Shown here: positions 1-7,403 of the stretch, piece by piece
How positions within the stretch are numbered: the stretch's first letter is position 1
How the letters are laid out: each line of letters opens with the position of its first letter
From: CAYRVX01 sp964642165
GTDB taxonomy: Bacteria; Planctomycetota; Phycisphaerae; SM23-33
Length of the DNA: 11,639 nt
Reading direction: 5' to 3'
Assembly: GCA_964642165.1 (NCBI GenBank)
Contig: CAZXOC010000242.1
Location: 1 to 11,639 of the forward strand
Notes under the pieces: generated by a model
What the model saw: only the letters and a program-made list of their open reading frames with translations
What the model was told of the DNA's origin: nothing
The model's database searches: none
Program-made: the position numbers and the translations under genes

Positions 1-1
1 T

Positions 2-1465
2 CTAGCCGTCGCATTCGCTATCGCTATCGCCCTCCAGGCGACCACTGTTCAGGCCCAGTACGACCCGCATCCGAAGGACGTAACGTACACCGAGGACTTC
101 CGCGGGCAGTTCCATTTCAGCCCCAAATCTGAGTGGATGAACGACATTAACGCGCTGATGTACCATGACGGCAAGTACCACATGGTCTATCAGTGGGGCA
201 AGAGGATTCGTCACGGCGGATACGCTTCAAGTAAGGACCTGCTGCATTGGACCGATGAAGGCGTCGCGCTAATCCCGCAGAAGACGTTCCTCCCGGAGGA
301 AAGGAAGAACGTCAGCGGAGACCAGGTATACTCCGGCAGCGGAGTGGTGGTCTCGGGCGATGTGGCCGAGAAGGTCACGGGATCGAAGAAAGAGGCGATG
401 ATCGCGGTCTACACCGGCACGGCGTCGGGCACATGCCTGGCGTGGAGCAATGACGGCGGAAAGACCTGGCACGACTACAAAGCCAATCCGGTCGCCAACA
501 AGACTCGAGGCGCCAACCCGCGCGACCCGCACGTATTTCTGTACGAGCCTACGAAGACATGGATTCTGGCGATTTACGAACGGGGGACTACGTTCTACGG
601 CTCAAGGGATCTGATCAACTGGGAGAAACTGAGCAATATCCGATTTGGCCACGAATGCCCTGACATCTACGAACTCCCGCTGAACGGCGATCCGAAGAAG
701 AGCAAATGGGTTCTGCAGGATGCGAAGGGGTCCTACATTGTGGGGCAGTTTGACGGCAAGACCTTCGCAAAGGAGCAGGATCCACTCCTGATGGATGTCG
801 GACCGGACTTCTACGCCGCTCAGACCTTCTTCCGCGCGAACCTGCCCACCAAGGCGCTGATCCAGATCGCCTGGCACGACCACTGGAACGGGGGCGTAGG
901 CGAGAAGGGCTGGGAACGCCACGCCACCTTCGCTGTGAAACTGGGACTTGTAACTTACGAAGGGAAAATGCGCATCACTCGCACGCCGATCGCGGGTATC
1001 GAGACCCTCTACAAAGGCACCAAGACCTGGAAGAACGAAACGCTTACGGAGGGCGAGAACCTATTGGCCGCGGCGGAATCGAAAACGTTCGACCTGACAG
1101 CCGTTTTCGACGTGAAGGACACCAAGGCCACCGAAATCAACTTCCAGATCGCCAACATACCGCTCAAGTACGACATTGGGAAGCAGATGTTCCACGGTAT
1201 GCGATCAAACCGCAATAAGCCTGTGCCAGACAAACCCAAGGCGCTCAAGCCGGACGCAAACGGCATCCTGAGGATACGCATGCTCGTTGACTGGTCTCAG
1301 CTTGAGATCTTCTCGGCCGGCGGCGTATTCTCGTATTCGGCGAATCTGCCCTTCACACCGGGGGATTCCAGCCTCGGTCTGACGGCCACCGGCGGCGACG
1401 TGAAGCTCGTGTCGATGACGGTGAATGAAGTGGGGCGAATCTGGCCAAAGGCGGAAGAGAGATAG
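2..1465 (+). CDS. Secreted glycoside hydrolase family 32 (fructan/sucrose-type beta-fructosidase), 5' end outside window
   Basis: Probable exported beta-fructosidase (levanase, inulinase or invertase type) that would hydrolyse fructans or fructosides outside the cytoplasm. The frame is open from base 2 with no start, so the gene begins left of the window; 487 residues are visible. The Met at base 137 is not the start, because it lies inside the GH32 N-terminal motif. Residues 1-19 (LAVAFAIAIALQATTVQAQ) look like the end of a Sec signal peptide. All three GH32 catalytic blocks are visible: WMND with nucleophile Asp48, RDP with transition-state-stabilising Asp175 (bases 524-526), and ECPD with acid/base Glu218 (bases 653-655). 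The five-bladed propeller is followed by a C-terminal beta-sandwich containing LVDWSQLEIFSAGG, typical of GH32C. The usual NDPNG is NDINA here, so substrate specificity is uncertain. It converges on the PEP-CTERM gene and ends with TAG. The family call is firm; the substrate is inferred. Confidence 0.93.
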   Translation, partial: LAVAFAIAIALQATTVQAQYDPHPKDVTYTEDFRGQFHFSPKSEWMNDINALMYHDGKYHMVYQWGKRIRHGGYASSKDLLHWTDEGVALIPQKTFLPEERKNVSGDQVYSGSGVVVSGDVAEKVTGSKKEAMIAVYTGTASGTCLAWSNDGGKTWHDYKANPVANKTRGANPRDPHVFLYEPTKTWILAIYERGTTFYGSRDLINWEKLSNIRFGHECPDIYELPLNGDPKKSKWVLQDAKGSYIVGQFDGKTFAKEQDPLLMDVGPDFYAAQTFFRANLPTKALIQIAWHDHWNGGVGEKGWERHATFAVKLGLVTYEGKMRITRTPIAGIETLYKGTKTWKNETLTEGENLLAAAESKTFDLTAVFDVKDTKATEINFQIANIPLKYDIGKQMFHGMRSNRNKPVPDKPKALKPDANGILRIRMLVDWSQLEIFSAGGVFSYSANLPFTPGDSSLGLTATGGDVKLVSMTVNEVGRIWPKAEER

Positions 1466-1646
1466 CCCCCTCACTCCCGGGTTGACCCGCTCCCAGTCAA
1501 TCGCTCCACGTCTTGTGGGAGAACCTGACCGACCGAGTGGCCGGGAGCAATTCTCGATCACGGCTTTCAGCAATGAGATCGACGCCCCTATCGCTGTCGA
1601 ACGTGCGCTGGATCCTGCCGCGATTCCCTGTGAGCGGCGTAACACA

Positions 1647-1883
1647 TCACCCGTCTGCAACAGCCGGGCCGGGTAGAGGCGGGAGCGTGCCGGTGGCCAC
1701 GTGGATCCGCAGCGCTTGGGGGATCACCTTCAGCGCGTCGTGGCCGCGCAGCTTCAATGTCCGGAAGACGCTCATCAGCACCGCCTGGGTCGCGGCGCCT
1801 TTCTGGCTGTGGTCCGGCTGGCTGTTCTCTGTCGTTTTGCGCCTGTCAAGGGGAAGGGCATTCGTCGTTTCGGCGACCCGCAA
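1647..1883 (-). pseudogene. IS66-family transposase, C-terminal remnant
   Basis: A minus-strand frame of 78 codons ends at TGA 1647-1649. Its last ~65 residues read like the C-terminus of IS66-family (TnpC) transposases: SQKGAATQAVLMSVFRTLK, then LRGHDALKVIPQALR, then TGTLPPLP and a short tail. IS66 transposases are usually around 500 residues, so about 85% of the protein is missing, including the N-terminal zinc-binding part and the catalytic acidic residues. Similarity fades upstream of about base 1845, so the true remnant is probably 1647-1845. The only start in frame is a TTG at 1883, which I do not consider genuine. No IS66 accessory genes (tnpA, tnpB) or clear terminal repeats are visible. 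It lies between two convergent genes and is a decayed trace of an old insertion. The flanks 1466-1646 and 1884-2149 show no coding signal that I trust. Confidence 0.8.
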
Positions 1884-2149
1884 GGTATCCGCGACAGAAC
1901 GTATCGAGCCGGCCCGGCTCGTGCGCCATGTCGCCCCCTCGATTACTCGCCGGAGGCACGTCGTGTCGTTCCCGGTCGGGCCGCTGTCGGTGTCGCGTTG
2001 TCCGTGTCTGTTCGGTTCTGGCCAGGCGGATTACACACCGCGGGATTCATGCACCGAACGCCCGCGATCTTCCGCAAGCCGCGCATGTGTCACTGCCGTA
2101 TCAGCACCCGCGCCGTCGCCCATAGGCCGCTGTCCCAAAGACAATCCTG

Positions 2150-2176
2150 CCTCTGCGGCCTCTGCGACCTCTGCGG
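2150..2176. repeat. Three tandem copies of the 9-mer CCTCTGCGN
   Basis: Units are 2150-2158 (CCTCTGCGG), 2159-2167 (CCTCTGCGA) and 2168-2176 (CCTCTGCGG), followed by a degraded partial copy in GCTCTGCC. On the minus strand, the direction of the gene that ends at 2193, it reads as repeated CGCAGAGG just 16 bp past the stop codon. From memory, similar CGCAGAGG or CACAGAGG runs occur as dispersed intergenic repeats in several GC-rich bacteria. The array is not an obvious terminator hairpin, because the units are direct, not inverted. Confidence 0.7.
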
Positions 2177-2192
2177 TTGCTCTGCCGTTCGG

Positions 2193-5100
2193 CTACCCGC
2201 GGCGCTTCCGCCGCAGCAGGATCGGGCAGACGCCCAGCGCCAGCAGGGCCAGCGTGGCCGGCTCGGGGATCATGCCGCCGCCGGCGGGGACGGAGTTGCC
2301 CATGCTGCGCTTCAGGGCGATGTAGTCGAGGTAGTCCACGCCGCCGTCAAAGTTCACGTCGCCATCGAACCAGTCCACGTCCGCCGAGCCGAATCCGCCT
2401 CGCAGGGCCAGCACGTCGCCCCGGGCGACCTCGCCATCGAGGTCCACGTCCCCGGCGAGCTGGTCGTGCAGCGTCACCGTGATGCCCAGTCCGCCGCTGG
2501 GGAGCACCACGTCGTACGCCACGGCCGAAATGTACGCCGCGCCGATGTTCCCGCCGCCGCGGATGTCGAACTCGCCGACTGTCTTCTCGAAGGCGTCCAG
2601 CACCACGTAGCTGCCGCCGAACATCGAGCTCGCGTCGCTGCCCGGCAGCCAGGACGGTCCGATGGCGTCGTTGCCGGCCGCCAGGTTCACCGTCCCGTCC
2701 ACGTACAGCACGTCTGAGGCGTCGGCGACCTGCACCTCGGGGGTGAAGGCCGAGCCCTCTTCGAACGTCGCGTTGCCGGTGACATCGAACCTGCCAATGC
2801 CCTGGCCCGGATTGACTTTGCCCCGAACCGAGACGTCACCGATGACTCCCCCCTCGCCGGTGACGTCGTCGAAGCTGATGCCGGCGGCGCCCGTCACGTC
2901 GAGGGCCTCGCCTCCGTGAACGGTCAGGTCGCCCAGCACGAGGCTGGGCGCGTCGACGTTCAGCATCGAAGACCAGGTGACGACGATGTTGGTCGCGGGC
3001 AGATTGATACCGGCGGGCAGCCCGGCCTTGTAGGCCTGGGTCACCTCATCGGGGTTGAGCCCCTTGTCCCAGATCACGAAGTCGTCGATGAGGCCGTCGA
3101 AACCACGGGTTCCCGAGTCAACCGTGCCGTTGTTGGTGCCAATGCCCGCCTTATTGGAGTGCTTGGTGATCTCGTCGCCGGCGAACCCGGCATCCGCGAG
3201 AGAGTCCTCCAACTCGCCGTTGACGTAGAGGCTCATGGCGTCGCTGTCGTAGATGGCGACGATGTGCGTCAAGCCGGTCGCCGCGCCGACGTTCGTCGTT
3301 GTGGTGAGCGTCTGGCCTTTCTTGCTGCCGCCGTCTCGGCAGTGGAAGTCGACGAACCCGTCGGCGTCGATGCGAAGTTCGACGCCGTTGGTCCCGCCGC
3401 CTTGCTTATAGAGCGTGGAGCCATCGTTCAGGCCGTCGGGATCGAGCCAGAAGGAATAGCTCCTGGCCGTGATCGTGTCGGCGAAGAAGCCGTTGGCGAC
3501 CTTCAGCCCGTCATCTCCGCTCTGCCCGGTGAGGTCCAGCGCCATGGAGTCAGCAAAGCCCGCTGCCTGTGCGACGGCGTCACCGGTGGGGTTCATGTCG
3601 ATGTTGTTGTCGGAGATGTCGTTGCCGAGATTCCCGGCGTCCTCGAAGTCGTAGTAGACGCCGAAGCCGGCCGGGACTTCGCGGGGGCCGCTGCTGCTCA
3701 TGGTCACGGTCCCGCCGGAGAGCGTGACGGTTCGGGCGGTGGCGTCGTCGGCGAGATTGGCGCCGGAGATGGCGGAGCTTTCCGCCGCGTCGGCGGCGAA
3801 CGTCACGTCGTTGAGTATCGCGCTGCCGCCGGCGCTGATCGCCAGCGCGCCGTCCTGCGTGTTCACGATGCCGCCAGTGACTGTGAGCGACGTGGCCGTG
3901 CCGCCGCGCGTGCTCAGGCTGCCTCCGGAAACCACGACGGTCTCGGCGTTGAGAGCCGCCGTGTTGACGGTTCCATCTTCGAGGCTGACGCTTGCGGCGC
4001 CCAGAGCGCCCGCGCCCGTGTTGAGCGAGCCGCCGTTGGTGACGTTGACGTCTCCGACGACCGAGGCGCCATGGGAGCTGACGCTTCCGTTGTCGACGCG
4101 TATCGAATCGGCGCCAATGCCGGCAGCCGAGTTGATCGAACCGCCGGTTACGTTGACGGCTCCCAGGTTCACCGTGACGGCGCCGACGGTCAGCACGCCG
4201 GTTGCCTCCACGGTAGTGGCTCTGGCGACCGTCAGTGAGCCCTCGCCGGGGACATCCGCCGTCCCGGCGACGGTCAGCCAGTCGGCGGTGAGGGCGCCCG
4301 CCACGGTCAGGGCGCCGGAGCCGCCCACGGAGACCGTGTTTGCCACCTCCAGGGCAACGCCGTTGTTGACGACCAACGCGGCGGTGTTGGTCTCGCCGAC
4401 GGCTAGGAAGGCGGCCGGTCCGTCGCCGCCGGACACGAAGTCCGAGGCCACGGTAACCACGCTGTCGTTGGTGTCGGCGTCGATCGTCATCCCGGCACTG
4501 GGCTCGGGCGGCTGGCCGGCGTTCCACTTCGCGTCGGCCCAGTTGCCCGCGCCGCCGTCCCAGCTCATGGCGGAGATGATGCTGAACAGGAGGCTGCTCT
4601 CGGTGAGGCTGAATATGCCATCGATTCCCGACGCAATGCCGAAATCGGATACCGAGAAGGTGGTCTCGGCGAAGTTCGCGAGCGTGTAGGTATTGCCGAG
4701 CGCGCCGCCTACGAAGTCGAAGAGGAACGAGCTGCCGGCGCCCTTGGTCAGCGCGCCCGAGAGATCCAGCAAGCCGGACGTGTCGTCGCTGTCGCTCAAC
4801 TCGAACAGCATTCCCGCCTGCGCGTCATCGCTGTTCCAGGTAAGGTCCGTTCCGGTGAGCGTGCCGATGCCGGCGCCCGGGGCGACCGTGGCGCCCGGCT
4901 CGACGGTGATGCCGCCGGCAATCGCGCCGGCGCCGCCCAGCGTGCCGGCGGCGACGGTGGTCATGCCGGTGTACGTATTGACGCCGTTGAGGACCAGCGT
5001 GCCGGGGCCGGCCTTGGTGAAGCCGTACACCGCCGTCGCGCTGATGACCCCGTCGAACTGCGCCTCGCTGAGGACGGTGAGGGTTCGGTTGCCGGTAAGG

Positions 5101-6305
5101 GACGCGTCGGCGCTGAAGGTCAGCTTTCCGTTGTCCGTGAGATCGCCGATGGTCCCGTTTCCGCTGAACAGGACGGGGTCGAGGACCGTTCGCGGTGTCG
5201 AGGAGTCGGAGGAAAGGGCGCCGCCATTGAATATCAGTTCGCCATGCTCTCCGCTGACTCCCAGCGCGCTGCTGACGATCGCGCCGACCGTGCCGACGCT
5301 GTCCACACCGATCCGCAGCCTGCCGGAGCGGAGGTTAGTGCGGCCGACGTAGGTGTTGGCGCCGGTGAGCGTCAGGGTTGCGGAGCCGTATACGTCCATC
5401 CCGCCTCCGCCGTTGGTTGGATGAGGCGTGCCGCTGGAGGACACGATCCCGTCCCACTGGACTTCGCTGTAGAAAGCCATTATGCGGGGCTGGCCTCCGA
5501 GGTCCACGTCGCCCTTGAACGTGAGCTTGCCGTTGTTGGTATCGTTGCCGTAATAGCTCTTGCCCGTGATGGTCAGCGGGTTGAGGATCGTGCGCGGCGT
5601 CGTGGAGTCGGAGTAGATCCTGCCGTTGCTGCCGTTGGGTTTGCCGATGGTGATCGGGCCGGTGCCGAAGGCGCCGCTGACGATCGCATCGGGCGTGCCC
5701 ACGCTGTCGACGCCGATGACGACCGTGCCCGTGTTGGTGGCGATCGTCGTCCCGCCGCTGTAGGTGTTCGCCCCGCTCAGCAGCAGAGTGCCGGCGAGGG
5801 TCTTGGTCAGGCCGCCGGAGCCGCTGATCACGCCGGGGACCGTCATGTTGCCGGTGGTGGCCATGTTCAGCAGATAGCCGCCGTTGTCCACGTTGCAGTT
5901 GATCGTGGCGCTGGCCCCGGTGGCCGAGCCCCATGTGGCCTCGCCGATCAGCGCGAGGCTGCCAGACCCGAAGGTGCTCAGCGTAACGTCGCCTTCCTCG
6001 ACGGTGAGGTCGCGCAGGCCGGTCGCGGCCGTGCCGACGCTGACGCTCCAGGCACCCGTGCTGTCAGTGCCCGCAGAAAACACGGCATTGCCGTCCGTCC
6101 ACGTGCCGATCGTGCCGGCGTCCTACCCGGTGGAGTCCGTATTCCAGTTCGGGTCATCCCAACTGCCCCCCGCATTGCCACTTCCGACGTCCACACCGTT
6201 GACGTCCCAGTACACCGTGTCTGCGTTGCTCGCGGCGGGTAGAGCCAGCGCGGCCGTGAGCAACACAGTGGCCAGCCAGAACAGACTGCTCCCGCCGTTT
6301 CTCAT
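2193..6305 (-). CDS. Large PEP-CTERM surface protein with autotransporter-type beta-strand repeats, LamG and dockerin-like domains; interrupted by in-frame TAG at codon 61
   Basis: Predicted exported, exosortase-sorted adhesin-like protein of about 1370 codons; binding partner unknown. The start is ATG 6305-6303, with AAGGAG six bases upstream and a Sec signal peptide (MRNGGSSLFWLATVLLTAAL, then ALPAASNA). Residues ~31-56 form a W-rich GNW-type block. Autotransporter-associated beta-strand repeats lie at about 165-190, 303-334 and 429-459, each with a GANTY-x-G-x-T core. A second WDGGAGNW block is at ~582-595, followed by a Gly/Val/Thr-rich probable beta-helix to ~870. A LamG jelly-roll fold covers ~880-1095. 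Two dockerin-like calcium repeats (GDVDLDGEVARGD, GDVNFDGGVDYLD) are at ~1284-1332, then the PEP-CTERM tail from ~1345: IPEP, a hydrophobic helix, RRKRR. The TAG at 6125-6123 splits off a 60-residue secretory stub. The remaining frame could start only at GTG 6083, without a signal peptide. It is therefore a recent pseudogene, a sequencing error or a read-through gene. The TAG at 2195-2193 after RRKRRG is a natural end. Confidence 0.88.
4988..5813 (-). repeat. Internal duplication of ~400-bp modules in the PEP-CTERM gene
   Basis: Two consecutive modules of about 134-137 codons carry matching landmarks in the same order. Landmarks are GANTYSGGTT / GANTYVGRTN, VIGVDSVGT / RIGVDSVGT and SDSTTPRTILNP / SDSSTPRTVLDP, then NNGKLTF / DNGKLTF and SEVQWDG / SEAQFDG. 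The second and third pairs are offset by 135 and 134 residues. A third GVNTYTGMTT motif closes the array near base 4990. At DNA level the same relation is visible between roughly 5579-5610 and 5176-5207. The copies have diverged, so this is an old tandem duplication of a beta-strand-repeat unit, not a recent one. Confidence 0.75.
6123..6125 (-). other. In-frame amber codon splitting the PEP-CTERM gene
   Basis: Translation upstream ends NWNTDSTG-TAG, and the same frame continues DAGTIGTWTDGNAVFSAGTD into the rest of the protein. No frameshift is needed: 6305, 6125 and 6083 share one reading phase. TAG also terminates other genes here (1463-1465 and 2195-2193), so reassignment of TAG throughout the genome is unlikely. 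Confidence 0.9.
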
Positions 6306-6318
6306 CGTTCTCTCCTTC
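6306..6318 (-). promoter_or_regulatory. Ribosome binding site fixing the PEP-CTERM gene start
   Basis: Read on the minus strand, GAAGGAGAGAACG directly precedes ATG 6305. The AAGGAG core (6317-6312) is six bases from the ATG, and the ATG opens a good signal peptide. Together these fix the start, although the frame remains open further upstream to base 6659. Confidence 0.75.
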
Positions 6319-6659
6319 ACTCTTGTTGCCCTGCTTCTTGTCTGGCCGTCTTGGGTTGTTTGACGTCTCCTCTTCTTTTCTTGGGTGAAAGGCCTGGCAA
6401 GTCCGATTCGGGGATTGCGCCTCGCCTCCCCGTCGGCCGGTGGGGGCGACCGCGACGGCTGTGCAGCGGACGCCCGCGCATGGCGGTGGCGATGAGAACG
6501 TGGGCGGGAGCCTCTCATTGCCTCAAGCCACTCGAAGAGGCAACGCGAGAGCGTAGCGCTCCTGACGAAACACCGTTCTGGTCGTGAGGCCGCTCGGACA
6601 AGCTCGCATGCCCTCCCCGGCCGCATGCCTCCGGCCGGAACATCGCCGAACGGGCACAA
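6319..6659 (-). other. Non-coding GC-rich leader region with hairpins
   Basis: I see no convincing gene in this stretch. Frames that stay open on both strands look like GC-rich background and have low-complexity Arg/Pro-rich translations. Three short inverted repeats are present. TTGCCTC (6518-6524) pairs with GAGGCAA (6537-6543) across a 12-nt loop. GAGCG (6549-6553) pairs with CGCTC (6557-6561). CCGGCC (6617-6622) pairs with GGCCGG (6633-6638). If transcription of the PEP-CTERM gene starts in the AT-rich island near 6690, these would lie in a leader of roughly 380 nt. None is followed by a T-run in the minus direction, so they are not obvious intrinsic terminators. Confidence 0.4.
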
Positions 6660-6770
6660 AGTGTAAACAACTAGTTGAAGTGTTCAACCGACTATGATAC
6701 ACCTATTTATTGGGAACACAATGGCTATATGTAAACCTGGGATGTCCTTGTGTAAACAAGTGCTACTTTT
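6660..6770 (-). promoter_or_regulatory. AT-rich promoter/operator island upstream of the PEP-CTERM gene
   Basis: About 110 bp of low GC stands out sharply from its GC-rich surroundings. It holds two identical 10-mers GTGTAAACAA (6661-6670 and 6750-6759) and a partial TGTAAAC (6730-6736). It also has the palindrome CAACTAGTTG (6668-6677) and a perfect inverted repeat, GTTGAA (6674-6679), 3-nt spacer, TTCAAC (6683-6688). On the minus strand, a sigma-70-like pair can be proposed: TTGTGT (6721-6716), a 16-bp spacer, and TATCAT (6699-6694). The inverted repeat would then sit just downstream of the -10, a typical repressor position. The repeats are visible in the sequence; the promoter and the regulator are inferred, and transcription in either direction is possible. 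Confidence 0.4.
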
Positions 6771-6869
6771 CTTGAGCCCGGCCCCGGCGCCCACTTCGCA
6801 GCAGGGCTCAAGTGCTTCTTCTGAGGGATGTTGCGACTGCAAGCATGGGCACGGCGATTCGGCGGAAAA

Positions 6870-6893
6870 GGGGGTATCCACTTGAGTCAGGTA
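6870..6893. repeat. Candidate terminal end of the IS1595-family element
   Basis: GGGGGTATCCACTTGAGTCA lies a few bases beyond the stop codon of the transposase remnant, where an IS1595-family terminal inverted repeat is expected. The matching end is not in the window, because the 5' half of the element has been lost in the fusion to the sulfatase. The call therefore rests on position and on a remembered resemblance to IS1595-group ends. Confidence 0.3.
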
Positions 6894-6897
6894 GCCG

Positions 6898-7403
6898 CTA
6901 CAGATTGTGTCGCGACGGCCTGCGGCCGCGAACGTGCTTGATGATCGCCCGATACGGGGCAGGTTCCACCGCTACGGCCTGCTGGAGGAGCCGATGGAAC
7001 AGCTTGCCTCGGTAGCGCGACCCCCGGCGGTTGAAGGGGAAGGTGAACTCGTCCAGGTAGTAGTCCAGATGCTCCGGGCTGACCGCCCCCTGGTGAGAAC
7101 CCAGCAGCCATCGGTTCAGGAGCGACGCCACCCAATGAACGCGAGGCAGGAGCTCCGACGCCGTCTCGGCCCGCCGCTTCAGAATGGTCACCTCATGTTC
7201 GTATCCCTTCTTCGCCAAGCCCCCGTATCCCTCCCAACCATCGGTATGAATCACGGTGCCCGGCTCGACCGAATCTTCGATGAACCCCCGGAGGCTCTCT
7301 CCGGAAGCATTGGGAATCCTCCGCATCCGGATTCGCCCAATGCCTCGTCCATCCTCTTGCGCCGCAATCACACCCAACGCTTTGTCCTTCGCCGCCCGGC
7401 CGG
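6898..7403 (-). pseudogene. IS1595-family (ISXO2-like) transposase, C-terminal half, fused in frame to a sulfatase fragment
   Basis: From about base 7403 the frame reads as the catalytic region of an IS1595-family DDE transposase: DKALGVIAAQEDGRGIGRIR, VIHTDGWEGYGGL, LLPRVHWVASLLNRWLLG, then SHQGAVSPEHLDYYLDEFTF and a basic tail to TAG 6900-6898. The HTDGW Asp and the downstream WLLGSHQG block correspond to part of the DDE-like site. The N-terminal zinc-ribbon and the first catalytic Asp are absent, so about half of the usual ~300-residue protein is missing and it cannot be active alone. The preceding codons in the same frame are sulfatase (continuous frame from 7560). The join falls around Gly-Arg-Ala-Ala, near 7390-7403, and shows no stop or frameshift. 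Confidence 0.85.

Noticed and set aside
1490..1521. CTCCCA/TGGGAG inverted repeat after the GH32 gene as a terminator
   Set aside because: The stem is only 6 bp with a 20-nt loop and no T-run follows; not enough to call a terminator.
1513..2325. Plus-strand open frames in the convergent spacer
   Set aside because: They run antisense to the IS66 tail and into the end of the surface-protein gene. There is no plausible start site and no similarity that I recognise.
2916..4238. A 440-codon plus-strand open frame inside the surface-protein gene (and other frames at 1701-2717, 3700-4689 and 5244-6242)
   Set aside because: They are antisense to a repeat-rich coding region. Their translations mirror the sense repeats and show no independent family.
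3580..4527. A 315-codon minus-strand open frame rich in Arg, Gln and His
   Set aside because: It is the shifted-frame shadow of the Gly/Ala/Val-rich part of the surface protein; its low-complexity Arg content is a codon-phase artefact.
2193..6305. Reassigned TAG (or TGA) in this organism
   Set aside because: TAG ends GH32, the surface protein and the transposase remnant at natural protein ends, and TGA ends the DUF3472 gene and the sulfatase tail. Read-through of those would give nonsense tails, so a global code change is not supported.
6123..6659. An extended 178-codon version of the secreted stub starting at 6659
   Set aside because: The ribosome binding site and signal peptide place the start at 6305. 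The upstream translation is Arg/Ser/Pro-rich with no domain.
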